From Cohnella terricola (GTDB taxonomy: Bacteria > Bacillota > Bacilli > Paenibacillales > Paenibacillaceae), in NCBI RefSeq assembly GCF_007786475.1, contig NZ_VNJJ01000008.1:124001-188000 (forward strand): DNA of 64,000 bases, in the 5' to 3' direction. The translations under genes and the position numbers were made by a program. This document shows, in pieces, positions 8,858 through 17,904 of this stretch. The stretch's first letter is position 1, and each line of letters starts with the position of its first letter. The notes under the pieces were generated by a model that was not told the DNA's origin, did no database searches, and saw only the letters and a list, made by a program, of their open reading frames with translations.

Positions 8858-9652
8858 CTATACGGAGCCGATGAAAGCTTCCCTTACGCGATTCCAAAAC
8901 GTAAAGGGCCGGTATCTCGCGAACGTCACTTTTCGCTCCGATACTTTGCACATAATGGATTTGACGCCCGACATCTGCATCAGCAAATGATCGACGCCGA
9001 TGATCAGTTCCTCTTCCGGATCCGGGGGAACGATATCGCAATGATGGTGCTTGGGCAAGATGACGGAAGAGCCTAACGTGCGGTATACGCGGTTGTTGAT
9101 GGATGCGATCTCCGCGATTTGCAGCGCTTCGAGCGAAGGGTGGATCACCGCGCCGCCAAGGCTTTTGTTATAGCCGGTGCTGCCCGTAGGCGTGGAAACG
9201 ACGATACCGTCGCCGCGGAACATTTCGAACGGTTCGTCATTAATATGAATCGCCGATACGAGCGTTCCGTCCCCGCTTTTTAACGTAAACTCGTTCAATA
9301 CCAAATATTCGCATTTCCCGTCGGCTTTCTCGATTTCGACGTGAAGCAGCGGATATTGGATTCTGCGCGGCTCCGATGTTGCCATTCTGTCCAACAATTC
9401 GGTCAGCTCGTCCTTCTGCCAATCCGCGTAAAATCCAAGGTGACCGGTGTGAATCCCGATGAACGCCACCTGCTCCAATTGATCTTTGTACCGATGGTAG
9501 GCTTGGAGCATCGTGCCGTCCCCGCCTATCGTCACGACGGTATCCGGGTTGTCGTCATCGGCGAGAAGTCCGCGGGCTTTCGCCTGAGCGTGAAACTCCT
9601 CCGATAATGCCCGAGATAACCGATCCCCCCGGTCAAGCAATGCATATTTCAA
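8858..9652 (-). CDS. nadK: NAD kinase
   Basis: NadK phosphorylates NAD to NADP. The sequence has the GGDGT motif (TIGGDGTMLQAYHRY), the TPTGSTGYNKSLGG loop and the C-terminal RPFTFWNRVREAFIG found in Bacillus PpnKA. I set the start at TTG 9652 (product LKYALLDRGDRLS, 264 aa) because GGAAGGAG lies 9 nt upstream and this gives the family length. A longer frame reaching 9757 has no good ribosome site and a non-homologous leader. Globin and pepF nearby match the Bacillus yjb region, which also carries a NAD kinase gene. Confidence 0.95.
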   Translation of the reverse strand: MKYALLDRGDRLSRALSEEFHAQAKARGLLADDDNPDTVVTIGGDGTMLQAYHRYKDQLEQVAFIGIHTGHLGFYADWQKDELTELLDRMATSEPRRIQYPLLHVEIEKADGKCEYLVLNEFTLKSGDGTLVSAIHINDEPFEMFRGDGIVVSTPTGSTGYNKSLGGAVIHPSLEALQIAEIASINNRVYRTLGSSVILPKHHHCDIVPPDPEEELIIGVDHLLMQMSGVKSIMCKVSERKVTFARYRPFTFWNRVREAFIGSV

Positions 9653-9760
9653 ATCTTGGCCGCTCCTTCCGACTGTTCCCCTGTTACTCGACGGCGATCC
9701 GACGCCTCGAATCGACATCGCTGCTTTGATCATAAACAATAACGATGTCGAATTCAATCC

Positions 9761-11086
9761 TCAAGCGCGGGTCTTCCCCGACCCGCGGAGAAATCGGCGA
9801 ACACCGATCGCTAACGCTCCCAATGCGACGATGGACGAAAGAACGGCGGCAAACAGCAGCGGAAGATAGGCGGCAACCGTCCAGACGGAATGCAATCCCG
9901 CTCCTTCGGCGAAAGCGGAAGCCCAGGCCGGCTTGGCCGCCGCCCACTCCGGCAGGAACGCTGCGGACGGGTCGGAGCCAGCTTTCGGATAGAAGATCGG
10001 CCATAGAAGGTAGACAAGGAGCATGGCCAGGAAGCCGTGGATCAACCGGGCGCGGGCAAAAAGGCCGTACCGCCATGTCGTTCCGCTCATGAGTCCGGCA
10101 ACTTGGGCGTGCACCGACAACCCTGCCCAGGAAAGCACGAATGCAGCGGCGGCGACGCGATCCGTAAGCGGGATTCCCGTATCCGCGGCGGCCGCTTTCG
10201 CCCCCAGCGTCACTTCGAACGTTCCATCTACGAACGCCGAAGATAAATTCGGAGACAGTCTGGCCAGATCCAGCAATTGAGCCACCGTGTCCTTGAACAG
10301 GGACAAGATGCCGCTCTTCACGAGAAGCTCGAGCGTGGCGGAGAAGAATACGACCAAGCCGCCGACGATGACCATGAGGGCCAGGGAGGATTGCAGCGCT
10401 TGCTGAAGCAGAATGCCAAGCGGACGGCCGTCCGCCAAACGAGCCCTGTGCATGGCGACGATCGCGGCTCGAAACCGGTTGACCCCGGGCGCCGATGCGG
10501 AAGTTGCCGGATGCTCGGTGGCTTGGGCAGCGCTTTTGCCGAAGCGGGATGCCGCTCCGATCAGCAATGCCCCGCTGTAGTGCGCCGCGGCCAATACAGG
10601 GGCGGCTTGCAAGCTGCCGAAAAAACCGATGCAGACGGCGCCGATCAAGAATATGGGATCCGATGTCGTCGTCATCGCCACAAGACGTTCGCCCTCGTCC
10701 CGCGAAACGAGATTTTGTTCCATCAAGCGGGAAGTGAGACGAGCGCCGATGGGATAACCCGATACGAAACCCATGGCCACGATAAAGCCGCCGACGCCGG
10801 GAAGGCGGAACAAAGGCCGCATAAAAGGATCAAGCAGCGTTCCCGCGAAATGAACGATTCCGAAACCGAGCAGCAGCTCCGATAATACGAAAAAAGGAAA
10901 CAGCGCAGGAAACAGCACTTCCCACCATACCGCGACGCCTCTGAGGGAAGCGTTCAAGGCCGACTGGCTGTCCACCAAAGCCAAGCATCCGATCAGGATA
11001 GAAGTCCCGCCTAAAGCCAATATGCTTACTGCAGCCAGCGTGGCGGATCTTTTAACCGGATTTGGACCCGTTGCGCCCACAGTCAT
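9761..11086 (-). CDS. ylbJ: Sporulation integral membrane protein YlbJ
   Basis: This is a multi-spanning membrane protein with two nucleoside-recognition (Gate)-like halves: VWWEVLFPALFPFFVLSELLLGFG and the conserved GFVSGYPIGARLTSRL segment of YlbJ. YlbJ is a sigma-E sporulation protein needed for heat-resistant spores. I place the start at ATG 11086 (441 aa), directly after a GGGGG run. The frame stays open to 11257, but the extra 57 residues look non-homologous and overlap an upstream intergenic region. The C-terminal ~130 residues are less conserved. Confidence 0.87.
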   Translation of the reverse strand: MTVGATGPNPVKRSATLAAVSILALGGTSILIGCLALVDSQSALNASLRGVAVWWEVLFPALFPFFVLSELLLGFGIVHFAGTLLDPFMRPLFRLPGVGGFIVAMGFVSGYPIGARLTSRLMEQNLVSRDEGERLVAMTTTSDPIFLIGAVCIGFFGSLQAAPVLAAAHYSGALLIGAASRFGKSAAQATEHPATSASAPGVNRFRAAIVAMHRARLADGRPLGILLQQALQSSLALMVIVGGLVVFFSATLELLVKSGILSLFKDTVAQLLDLARLSPNLSSAFVDGTFEVTLGAKAAAADTGIPLTDRVAAAAFVLSWAGLSVHAQVAGLMSGTTWRYGLFARARLIHGFLAMLLVYLLWPIFYPKAGSDPSAAFLPEWAAAKPAWASAFAEGAGLHSVWTVAAYLPLLFAAVLSSIVALGALAIGVRRFLRGSGKTRA

Positions 11087-11281
11087 TCCCCCGTTCAGTG
11101 AATCGGTCTCTTGCCAATATATGAGCGGATGCGGACAATCTTTCCGAACAGTTGGACAACACCCAAAATATTCATGTAATCGTTTACAATTTTCGAGTGT
11201 CAAATTCGCACCCATATGATACAATGGAACTAGAAATTCATGTCGAAAGCCGCGCAAGATAAAATCGCTTAAGTCGGAGTG

Positions 11282-11377
11282 ATGAATATGATGGCGGGAA
11301 TTGTTGCAGGATTAATTGTATGCGCTTTCGTGTATGTCATTCGCGAATCCTTGACGCAGCCGGAAGAAGAGATGTAA
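11282..11377 (+). CDS. Small single-pass membrane peptide (31 aa)
   Basis: The start ATG lies a few nt after GTCGGAG. The product has one hydrophobic segment (MAGIVAGLIVCAFVYVI) followed by an acidic end (PEEEM). A TATGAT/TACAAT -10-like sequence lies upstream at 11215-11225 and a terminator follows at 11414. I do not recognise a family. The support is the intact promoter-SD-ORF-terminator layout and the membrane pattern. Confidence 0.55.
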   Translation: MNMMAGIVAGLIVCAFVYVIRESLTQPEEEM

Positions 11378-11413
11378 AGTTCATAAAGCCTGTTCGGCAG
11401 CTTGCCGATTTCG

Positions 11414-11438
11414 AATCGCCCGCAAGGGCGATTTTTAT
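11414..11438 (+). terminator. Terminator after the small membrane peptide
   Basis: AATCGCCC-GCAA-GGGCGATT stem followed by a T-rich run. Confidence 0.85.
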
Positions 11439-11469
11439 TTTATGCGAAAATCGTATAACCTGCTTGTGG

Positions 11470-11475
11470 TATAAT
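11470..11475 (+). promoter_or_regulatory. -10 element of the globin operon
   Basis: Perfect TATAAT 67 nt before the globin start; the -35 region has no good match. Confidence 0.5.
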
Positions 11476-11541
11476 AATGAACGGAACCATTACCTGAATC
11501 ATGAGCCGCGGCCCATGATTTTCGATCGCAGGAGGCCTAAA

Positions 11542-11931
11542 TTGACTAACTTTGAAACGCTATACGAAGCGATTGGAGGAGCGGAAGGCGTGCGGGATCT
11601 CGTATCCCGATTCTATCCGAAGGTTCAGGCACATCCTCTGCTGGCTCCTCTGTTTCCGGAAGATATTCATCCCGTCATGGAGAAGCAGTATTTGTTTTTG
11701 ACTCAATTTCTAGGTGGACCTTCTTTATATTCGGACATGTACGGGCATCCGATGATGCGCGGACGTCACTTGCCGTTTCCGATTACGCCGGAGAGAGCGG
11801 AAGCCTGGTTGTCCTGTATGTCCGCGGCTTTGGCCGAGACATCCATACCCGAACCGATTCGCAAGCTCACGATCGAGAGATTGTCCGGACCTGCGCATCA
11901 TTTTATCAACACCGATTCTTCTGACCGATAA
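11542..11931 (+). CDS. Truncated haemoglobin, group II (YjbI-like)
   Basis: The 129-aa product begins TNFETLYEAIGGAEGVRDLVSRFYPKV and shows the 2-on-2 globin pattern: YEAIGG, the conserved Phe-Tyr pair, FLTQFLGGPSLYSDMYGHPMMRGRHLPF with the proximal His, and a Trp late in the sequence. Group II globins bind O2 and NO with a Tyr-B10/Trp-G8 pocket. TTG 11542 is the start, 7 nt after AGGAGG. The DUF2225 gene follows 12 nt later. In Bacillus, yjbI lies near pepF (yjbG), as here. Confidence 0.93.
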   Translation: MTNFETLYEAIGGAEGVRDLVSRFYPKVQAHPLLAPLFPEDIHPVMEKQYLFLTQFLGGPSLYSDMYGHPMMRGRHLPFPITPERAEAWLSCMSAALAETSIPEPIRKLTIERLSGPAHHFINTDSSDR

Positions 11932-11943
11932 GGAGGCATATAG

Positions 11944-12639
11944 GTGGAGCCACTCTTTCAAATCAAAGTAAATTGCCTATGTTGCGAACAAAGCTTTCAA
12001 ACCTCCCGAGTTAGGCCGAGTCTGAAGAAAGCCGTGAAAACGGACACCGATTTCTGCGCTTACTTCAAAACCGTAAACCCCGACTTTTATGTCGTGAGAG
12101 TTTGCCCGAACTGCGGGTTCTCCTCTACGGAAAATTTCGCGGAACGAATTAACGATAAGCAAAAGTCGGCCTATCGCGATAAAATCGGGAGCGTCTGGAA
12201 GCAACGCGATTATAGCGGGGAAAGAACATTGGCGGATGCCATGGAATGCTATAAATTGAGCTTGCTGACGGCGCAAGCGATCGGCGAGAAAGAACGCGTG
12301 ATCGCCGCGTTGCTGCATCATATCGCTTGGCTGTACCGTTACGAAGGGAAGAAGGAACAAGAGAACCGATTTATCCGATTTGCACTGGAATCCTATGTGA
12401 AGGTGTACGAGACGGAGGATTCCGCTAACAACGCCCGGCTCTTGTACCTGATCGGCGAGTTGAATAAACGGCTAGGCAATTATCACGAAGCAGTAAGATG
12501 GTTCGGGCGGGTCATTCAGGACAAAAAGATCATGGACGCCGCCATGATTCGCGCTTCCCGGGAGCAGTGGCAGCATATTCGCGAGGAAATGACCGGACGG
12601 GGCATGGATTTACCCGAGGAAATGGAGAACGGAGCATAA
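11944..12639 (+). CDS. DUF2225 protein (zinc-binding, TPR-like)
   Basis: The N-terminus has two CxxC pairs, CLCCEQSF and CPNCGFSS, that probably bind zinc. The rest is helical with TPR-like motifs (ALESYVKVYE, YLIGELNKRLGNYHEAVRWFGRVI). The 231-aa length matches DUF2225 proteins of Firmicutes, whose role is unknown. The GTG start has AAGGAGG upstream. It is probably co-transcribed with the globin gene. Confidence 0.85.
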   Translation: MEPLFQIKVNCLCCEQSFQTSRVRPSLKKAVKTDTDFCAYFKTVNPDFYVVRVCPNCGFSSTENFAERINDKQKSAYRDKIGSVWKQRDYSGERTLADAMECYKLSLLTAQAIGEKERVIAALLHHIAWLYRYEGKKEQENRFIRFALESYVKVYETEDSANNARLLYLIGELNKRLGNYHEAVRWFGRVIQDKKIMDAAMIRASREQWQHIREEMTGRGMDLPEEMENGA

Positions 12640-12659
12640 CGCAGCCTGATCGCCCGGTC

Positions 12660-12893
12660 TTACCTAATCGGGCGGTCGGCGAGCAGATAATCCCGATCCG
12701 CGTCGATGATGCGCACGCTGCCGTGACAGCAGGGAAAAACGATCATTTTTTTGCGCGCACCGCCATACATACTTTGAATATCGTCCGGAGTGATTGGCAG
12801 ACGGACATGAGAGCTGCGACAGAACGGACATTCGTGAACGATGACGTCTTTCATCAGAATGTCGTAGGGCAAGCTATTGCTTAACGGAATCAA
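12660..12893 (-). CDS. Small zinc-ribbon-like protein, unknown function
   Basis: 77 aa with CPFC and a CCH pair (FPCCHG), suggesting one zinc site, plus ADRDYLLADRPIR at the C-terminus. The start is TTG with AGGGGG 8 nt upstream. An internal ATG at 12854 lacks a ribosome site. It converges with the DUF2225 gene with 20 nt between stops. I do not recognise the family. Confidence 0.7.
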   Translation of the reverse strand: MIPLSNSLPYDILMKDVIVHECPFCRSSHVRLPITPDDIQSMYGGARKKMIVFPCCHGSVRIIDADRDYLLADRPIR

Positions 12894-12969
12894 AACAAAT
12901 CCCCCTTTTTTACGTATTTAAACATACAATAATGGCTTTTATCGCGCAATGACAAGGAGCGAGGAACAT

Positions 12970-14754
12970 TTGAGCAAAAAATATTCGTTAGAGTGGAATC
13001 TGGATTCTTTGTTTCAGGGAGGCTCGTCTTCTCCTCGGTTTGCGGCTTTCGTGGAACAATCGGAATCCCTGTGCGCGGCGATATTGCAAGAGCTTCAACA
13101 GAGCGGCGATGTTTCGCCGGAAGCATCCCAATTGGCTAACTGGACGGATCGCCTGCAGGATATTCTCGCCCAACTGCGCGAAGCCGACTCGTACGTCGCT
13201 TGCCTGACTTCGCAGAATATGCAAGATAGAAGAGCGGTAGCATGGACCGAACGCATCCAGTCGTTAGCTGCCCGTTATAAGCAGGCGGCAGACCTCTACG
13301 ATGCCAAGCTTGCGATGGTTACGGATTCGGCATGGCGGGAGTGGACGGGTCGTCCGGAGATCGCGGGCATCCTGTTCCCGCTCAATGAAAGGCGCGCATT
13401 CGCTCAAGATAAGCTTCCGCCCGCTCTGGAGGCGGTTGCCAGCGAACTCGCGGTAGACGGCTATCATGGCTGGGGCGAGCACTATAATACGATCGTCGGG
13501 CGCATCACGATCCCTTGGGAAGAGAATGGAAAGCAGGTTGCGCTATCGGTCGGCCAAGCGGCCAATAAGATGGAAGATGCCGATCCAGCCGTGCGTGACA
13601 CGATGTTCGCGAAATGGGAAGAAGCATGGGCGGCGCAGGCCGATATGGCGGCCGATACGCTCAACAGGCTGGCGGGCTTCCGACTGAAGCTGTACGGAAT
13701 GCGGGGCTGGCGGGAGCTGATGAAGGAACCTCTGCTGGTCAACCGCATGAGCCAGGATACGTTGGATGCGATGTGGACGGCCGTCGAAGGCAGCATCGCG
13801 CCTCTCAAGCGGTACTTGGCATTAAAAGCCCGCTTGTTGGGTAAGGAACAAATAGGATGGCAGGATATGGATGCGCCGATCGCGGCGGAGCAGCCAAAAA
13901 TCTCTTATGATGAAGCCGCCGAATTGATTACGAATGCATTCGAGCAGTTTTCGCCGGACATGGCGAAGCTCGCCCGGGTGGCTTTCGAAGAGGGCTGGAT
14001 CGAAGCGGAAGATCGTGCGGGCAAGCGCCCAGGCGGGTTCTGCACGACTTTCCCCCTCGGCAAGCAAACCCGGATTTTCATGACCTATTCGGGAACGCCC
14101 GGCAACGTGTCAACGTTAGCGCACGAACTCGGTCATGCCTATCATGCCGAGATCGTTAAAGATCTGCCGCCGATGGCCCAGGAATACGCGATGAATGTGG
14201 CGGAGACCGCTTCTACTTTTGCCGAAGCGCTCGTCAGCGACGCCCTGTTGCGCCGGGCTGCGACGAAAGAGGAAAAATTGGCGCTGCTCGATGAGCGTCT
14301 GCAGCGTGCCGTTGCTTTCTTTATGAATATTCGCGCCCGCTTCCTATTCGAGACCCGATTCTACGATCGGAGGGCGAGCGGCATGCTGGAGGCATCGGAA
14401 CTGAACGAACTCATGCTCCAAGCGCAGAAAGAAGCTTTCGGAGAAGCGCTCGGAAGCTGGCACCCGCATTTCTGGGCGTCCAAGCTGCATTTTTACATCA
14501 CCGACGTGCCGTTCTATAATTTCCCTTATACGTTCGGATATTTGTTCAGTACCGGCTTAGTCGCCGTCGCGGAGCGGGAAGGCGATTCGTTCCGCAGCCG
14601 TTACGACGATCTGCTCCGGGATACGGGGGTGATGACGGTAGAGCAACTAGCGTCGCGCCATCTCGGCGTCGAACTGGATCGGCCCGATTTCTGGGAGGCT
14701 GCCGTGGCGAGAGCCGTTGCCGACGTCGAAGCGTTCGCCGAGCTGTGCGAATAG
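12970..14754 (+). CDS. pepF: Oligoendopeptidase F (M3 family)
   Basis: This is a cytoplasmic zinc peptidase of 594 aa that hydrolyses oligopeptides. The HELGHAYH zinc motif is at residues 385-392, with the downstream Glu in NVAETASTFAEA. The N-terminal helical domain (YSLEWNLDSLF) is standard. TTG 12970 is preferred over ATG 12949 because AAGGAGCGAGG sits inside the longer version at the right distance. In Bacillus the yjbG homologue lies close to the globin gene. Confidence 0.95.
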   Translation: MSKKYSLEWNLDSLFQGGSSSPRFAAFVEQSESLCAAILQELQQSGDVSPEASQLANWTDRLQDILAQLREADSYVACLTSQNMQDRRAVAWTERIQSLAARYKQAADLYDAKLAMVTDSAWREWTGRPEIAGILFPLNERRAFAQDKLPPALEAVASELAVDGYHGWGEHYNTIVGRITIPWEENGKQVALSVGQAANKMEDADPAVRDTMFAKWEEAWAAQADMAADTLNRLAGFRLKLYGMRGWRELMKEPLLVNRMSQDTLDAMWTAVEGSIAPLKRYLALKARLLGKEQIGWQDMDAPIAAEQPKISYDEAAELITNAFEQFSPDMAKLARVAFEEGWIEAEDRAGKRPGGFCTTFPLGKQTRIFMTYSGTPGNVSTLAHELGHAYHAEIVKDLPPMAQEYAMNVAETASTFAEALVSDALLRRAATKEEKLALLDERLQRAVAFFMNIRARFLFETRFYDRRASGMLEASELNELMLQAQKEAFGEALGSWHPHFWASKLHFYITDVPFYNFPYTFGYLFSTGLVAVAEREGDSFRSRYDDLLRDTGVMTVEQLASRHLGVELDRPDFWEAAVARAVADVEAFAELCE

Positions 14755-14762
14755 CGGCATGA

Positions 14763-14807
14763 ATAAACGAAGCTCCATCTCTTACGGAGGGATGGAGCTT
14801 CGTTTAT
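14763..14807 (+). terminator. Long hairpin after pepF
   Basis: 17-bp perfect stem ATAAACGAAGCTCCATC / GATGGAGCTTCGTTTAT with an 11-nt loop. The T-tail is weak, but the position 8 nt after the stop supports termination. Confidence 0.7.
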
Positions 14808-14837
14808 ATCCATTTCAACCAAAATTAGACAAAATCA

Positions 14838-14866
14838 TTGAAATTTTCTAAAAATACAATTATACT
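14838..14866 (+). promoter_or_regulatory. Strong sigma-A promoter of the 14931 gene
   Basis: TTGAAA (14838-14843) and TATACT (14861-14866) with a 17-nt A/T-rich spacer, about 65 nt before the start codon. Confidence 0.85.
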
Positions 14867-14930
14867 GGTTCCAAAGTCGCAATTAGAAATACCTAGTAAT
14901 TTATCGAATTAAGTATAAAGGAGGAGAATA

Positions 14931-15329
14931 ATGACTTCTAGCCAATTCCCTTTAGTGCGTCAGGTTGACGTGGCTTTGGAGAAATTAGGAGGAGAGCTTA
15001 AAGGAATGACCGCAGGTACGATCGTCTTGCAAATCCGGGACGATTCGGTCGGCAGATTCGGCATTCGCCATCTTCCGGTCGATTGCGGCATTCGGGAACA
15101 GCGGGCGACGGGAATGAACGCTTCCCAAGTGGATACCCTAAGACGTTTGGCGGTAGAAGCGCTGCGCCATAAGAACGGGTGGACGCACGGCGAGATTTCT
15201 TACGATTTCGTATTGAAGAATGGAGAAGTGTCCTTAAGCGTTCAATTCGAATCCAACTACAACATGGCTAACCTAATGTTCCGCTATTCTCCCAAGAACC
15301 GCGGCCGCAGGGAAGCATCCAACGAATAA
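14931..15329 (+). CDS. Conserved hypothetical protein (132 aa)
   Basis: The start ATG has AAAGGAGGAG 4-9 nt upstream and a near-consensus promoter, so it is probably well expressed. The protein is soluble and of mixed alpha/beta type, with GTIVLQIRDDSVGRFGIRHLPV, HGEISYDFVLKNGEVSLSVQFESNYN and a basic tail (RGRREASNE). No signal peptide, cysteine motif or known fold could be recognised. A terminator follows at 15353. Confidence 0.8.
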   Translation: MTSSQFPLVRQVDVALEKLGGELKGMTAGTIVLQIRDDSVGRFGIRHLPVDCGIREQRATGMNASQVDTLRRLAVEALRHKNGWTHGEISYDFVLKNGEVSLSVQFESNYNMANLMFRYSPKNRGRREASNE

Positions 15330-15352
15330 CCTCAAATTACATATCGAGCGGC

Positions 15353-15400
15353 AAGGGACTGTTCCGAAGGGCCATGCGGCCTGCCGAAGCAGTCCCTTTA
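15353..15400 (+). terminator. Terminator between the 14931 gene and the convergent permease partner
   Basis: AAGGGACTG / CAGTCCCTT stem enclosing a GC-rich loop with an inner GGCC...GGCC pairing. It could act in both directions. Confidence 0.75.
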
Positions 15401-15408
15401 ATGATGTT

Positions 15409-16398
15409 CTATTCCAATCCGAAATCCAGATCCGGCGAGACGTAAGGATCTTCGGGCGGATCGATTTTCGCGATCTTGCGAACGTTGATCTGAATGATAT
15501 CGATATCGTTATAACGGGTCGTGCCGAGCTCGCCGGTCACGGCGACCCATGCGTCCGTCTCAAGCGTCTCCGCATGACCGAATTTGGCCATCACGCCGTA
15601 TGGCGAGGCATCGGCCGAACAGCAGGATATCGCAAATCGGCTGACGCCGAACTGCTGCTGGCCCATCGATTTCTCCCGATAGACGAAACCGCTGATTTCG
15701 ATCGTTTTGCCGATGAAGGCTTCCCGATACAGATCGATCGTCGTAAGCGTCTCGATGAATCGTTGCGGCGTGACGGTAATGACGTCTTGTTGGACGAGCT
15801 TCTTGCCGTATGCGGCGTAGCTTTCCGTAAAGTTGTCGTACGGGAATAAAACGTCAAGTTGTTCCGGCGTGGAATCCGCGGGCTGCTTGTTCTCCTTTGT
15901 GTCGGGCTTATCGGTCGGCTTCTCGTTCTCGGCGTTCGTAGGACTTAAGGGGGCGGGAACGACTGGAGCCGGAGTATTCGGAGCCGGGCTGGTCTTAGGC
16001 ACAACCACCGTCTGCGGAGCGAACTGCACGCCTTTGGCGGCTGCCATGCTGCTTCCGAGCAGACCGTCCGGAACCGCATAGCCGATAATTAGAGGCAGAG
16101 CGAACCAGCCGTACAAGAGCAAGCTTTTGCCCCAGGTTTCGGGCATCTCGTGGTCGCAGTCGCAGTCGGGGCCGCTTTGTTCCTTGTCGAAAAAGGAGCG
16201 GATCGCCGAATAAAATTGTTGCGCCGCGACCGCGTATAATCCGAGCGCCGACAGTTTGACGATAAACTGCATTCGTTCCGCTATGTATAGATTCAGCTTG
16301 CCAGAACGGACAAGATGGACGATAAGGAAAGCGAAGCCAGCGAGCAGGATCGCCCTGACGAGATAATGAACGGCCGTAGCCAACGGTTTACGAATCAA
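15409..16398 (-). CDS. TIGR03943-family partner of the YraQ/YcgR permease
   Basis: 329 aa. Two N-terminal membrane segments come first, then a short acidic cysteine/histidine-rich loop (CDCDHEMPE), one more membrane segment, a Pro-rich linker, and a periplasmic-side OB-fold-like domain containing SCCSADASPYGVM. This is the layout of the TIGR03943/YcgQ family, which is always encoded beside a DUF318 permease. The start is TTG with AGGAGG upstream, 18 nt after the permease stop. The shared Zur-like box in front of the pair points to a zinc-related role for the two proteins. The transported species is inferred, not shown. Confidence 0.85.
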   Translation of the reverse strand: MIRKPLATAVHYLVRAILLAGFAFLIVHLVRSGKLNLYIAERMQFIVKLSALGLYAVAAQQFYSAIRSFFDKEQSGPDCDCDHEMPETWGKSLLLYGWFALPLIIGYAVPDGLLGSSMAAAKGVQFAPQTVVVPKTSPAPNTPAPVVPAPLSPTNAENEKPTDKPDTKENKQPADSTPEQLDVLFPYDNFTESYAAYGKKLVQQDVITVTPQRFIETLTTIDLYREAFIGKTIEISGFVYREKSMGQQQFGVSRFAISCCSADASPYGVMAKFGHAETLETDAWVAVTGELGTTRYNDIDIIQINVRKIAKIDPPEDPYVSPDLDFGLE

Positions 16399-16416
16399 TG
16401 TGATCTAACCTCCTGT

Positions 16417-17442
16417 TTAGACAAATCCCAAATGATCGAAGAGAATCGATCCAATAAGCACAAGCGCAGCAATCAACAGACTGAATTTCAGCACGAAGCT
16501 TTTGCGGAAAGCGGCAAGCATCATGAGCGTGTTCTTCAGATCGAGCATCGGGCCGAGCACGAGAAAAGACAATAATGCCGCTGGCGGAAACATATTGTTA
16601 AAGGAAGCGGCCACGAATGCGTCCGATGTCGAACAGAGCGACAACGCGTAGGCGAATCCCATCATGAAGAGATGGGATAACAATTCATGGTCGGCGACGG
16701 CGGCGAACGAGGAGCGCGCGACTAAAGTTTGCAGAAGCGCGGTAATCACCGAGCCGAGAATCAAATATTTCCCCATCTCGAAAAATTCGTCCGCAACGTG
16801 GGCAGGCGCCGAAGCCAGCTTCTTAAGAGCCGTATCTCCGTGGGCATGGCCGTGATGAGCATGGTCATGATCATGATGCGAATGATGATGATCTTGTTCC
16901 GGTTTTAAGGGACTCTTTTTCATGCGGGCGTACAAAATAAAGCCTAACGCGACGGACACGATAAACGCCAAGTAAAAACGCGAATAAGCGAGGCTCTCGT
17001 TCGTGCGGAAAGCTTGCAGGGTCGCGCCGAATACGATCGGATTGATAATCGGGCCAGCTACGATATAGATCATGCCTATGTATGCGGGCATTCCTTTGCG
17101 GATCAGCCTCCGCACGATCGGAATCATGCCGCATTCGCAAAGCGGCAGAACGATGCCGAGAAGACTTCCGAAAAGGACGCCGGCCACAGGATTGCGAGGA
17201 GTTAGCTTGCGAACGAGCTCGTCCGACAAGAAAGCTTGCAGAAGCGCGGATATAATAACGCCGATCAGAAGAAAAGGCAGCGCTTCGAGAATAATGCTCA
17301 GAAAAACGATCTTGAAGTTCTGTATCTTGGTGCTGTCGAACGACCAGCCGGATAAATCCCTGCCGAAGAAAATCAAAGCCAATAAAGCGGCGCAGCCTGC
17401 CGAAGCTGCTCCGGTCGCTAGTCGCATCCAACCGTTGGGCAT
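16417..17442 (-). CDS. DUF318/YraQ-type permease (YcgR-like), probable zinc-responsive
   Basis: 341 aa with about eight membrane segments and the two family repeats PLCECGMIPIVRRLI and LCSTSDAFVAASF, where the paired cysteines are conserved. Between the halves lies a cytoplasmic His-rich loop (EQDHHHSHHDHDHAHHGHAHG), typical for zinc-handling membrane proteins. Family members are annotated as ArsP-like permeases. The start ATG has AAGGAAG upstream. A Zur-like operator lies 21-41 nt before the start codon. Confidence 0.88.
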   Translation of the reverse strand: MPNGWMRLATGAASAGCAALLALIFFGRDLSGWSFDSTKIQNFKIVFLSIILEALPFLLIGVIISALLQAFLSDELVRKLTPRNPVAGVLFGSLLGIVLPLCECGMIPIVRRLIRKGMPAYIGMIYIVAGPIINPIVFGATLQAFRTNESLAYSRFYLAFIVSVALGFILYARMKKSPLKPEQDHHHSHHDHDHAHHGHAHGDTALKKLASAPAHVADEFFEMGKYLILGSVITALLQTLVARSSFAAVADHELLSHLFMMGFAYALSLCSTSDAFVAASFNNMFPPAALLSFLVLGPMLDLKNTLMMLAAFRKSFVLKFSLLIAALVLIGSILFDHLGFV

Positions 17443-17462
17443 AAAATCACTTCCTTGCCTAC

Positions 17463-17483
17463 AAATAGTAATAATTACGATTT
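17463..17483 (-). promoter_or_regulatory. Zur-like operator upstream of the permease pair
   Basis: Read on the plus strand, the 21-bp palindrome is AAATAGTAAT and ATTACGATTT around a central A. It differs from the Bacillus Zur consensus (AAATCGTAAT-N-ATTACGATTT) at one position. It lies in the promoter region of the minus-strand permease gene. Confidence 0.8.
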
Positions 17484-17599
17484 ATTATAGGTGAAACTTG
17501 TCCGATTTAAAACCGGAACTTTCCAAATTTCCGTTATGCCGACGGTTGACAAAGGAACCAAGCGGGGTATAATGAGTAACAACTAAAGTATATTCGGCG

Positions 17600-17875
17600 A
17601 TGAAGAGAACAAGTACGCCTGGATGGAGCGCTCACAGAGAGCCGGTGATTGGCTGGAAGCCGGTACGCTCGCCTATCGGAATGGATCTTGGAGCCGGCAG
17701 CGAAACGACGCGGAAGAGGCTTGAACGTGCGGCCGAATCTTCGTCCTATGCTTCCCGACTGTTCCCCGTTATCGGAACGCTAAGGCGTCTCAAGACTAGG
17801 CAGCACATGTCCTCTTGCGATGCGAATTAGGGTGGTACCACGGCTTTCTCGTCCCTTGCGGAGGAAGGCTTTTTT
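17600..17875 (+). ncRNA. T-box leader controlling trpS
   Basis: The antiterminator element AGGGTGGTACCACGG (17829-17843) is the T-box signature. It is followed by a terminator stem (GGCTTTCTCGTCC / GGAGGAAGGC) and a run of seven T. The upstream ~200 nt contain paired segments expected for stem I, including GAGCCGGTGATTGGCTGG. The leader ends 30 nt before trpS, so uncharged tRNA-Trp should raise expression. I did not place the UGG specifier with certainty. Confidence 0.92.
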
Positions 17876-17904
17876 TATTTTCCAAAAAGAGGAGTGCGAT
17901 TCCC

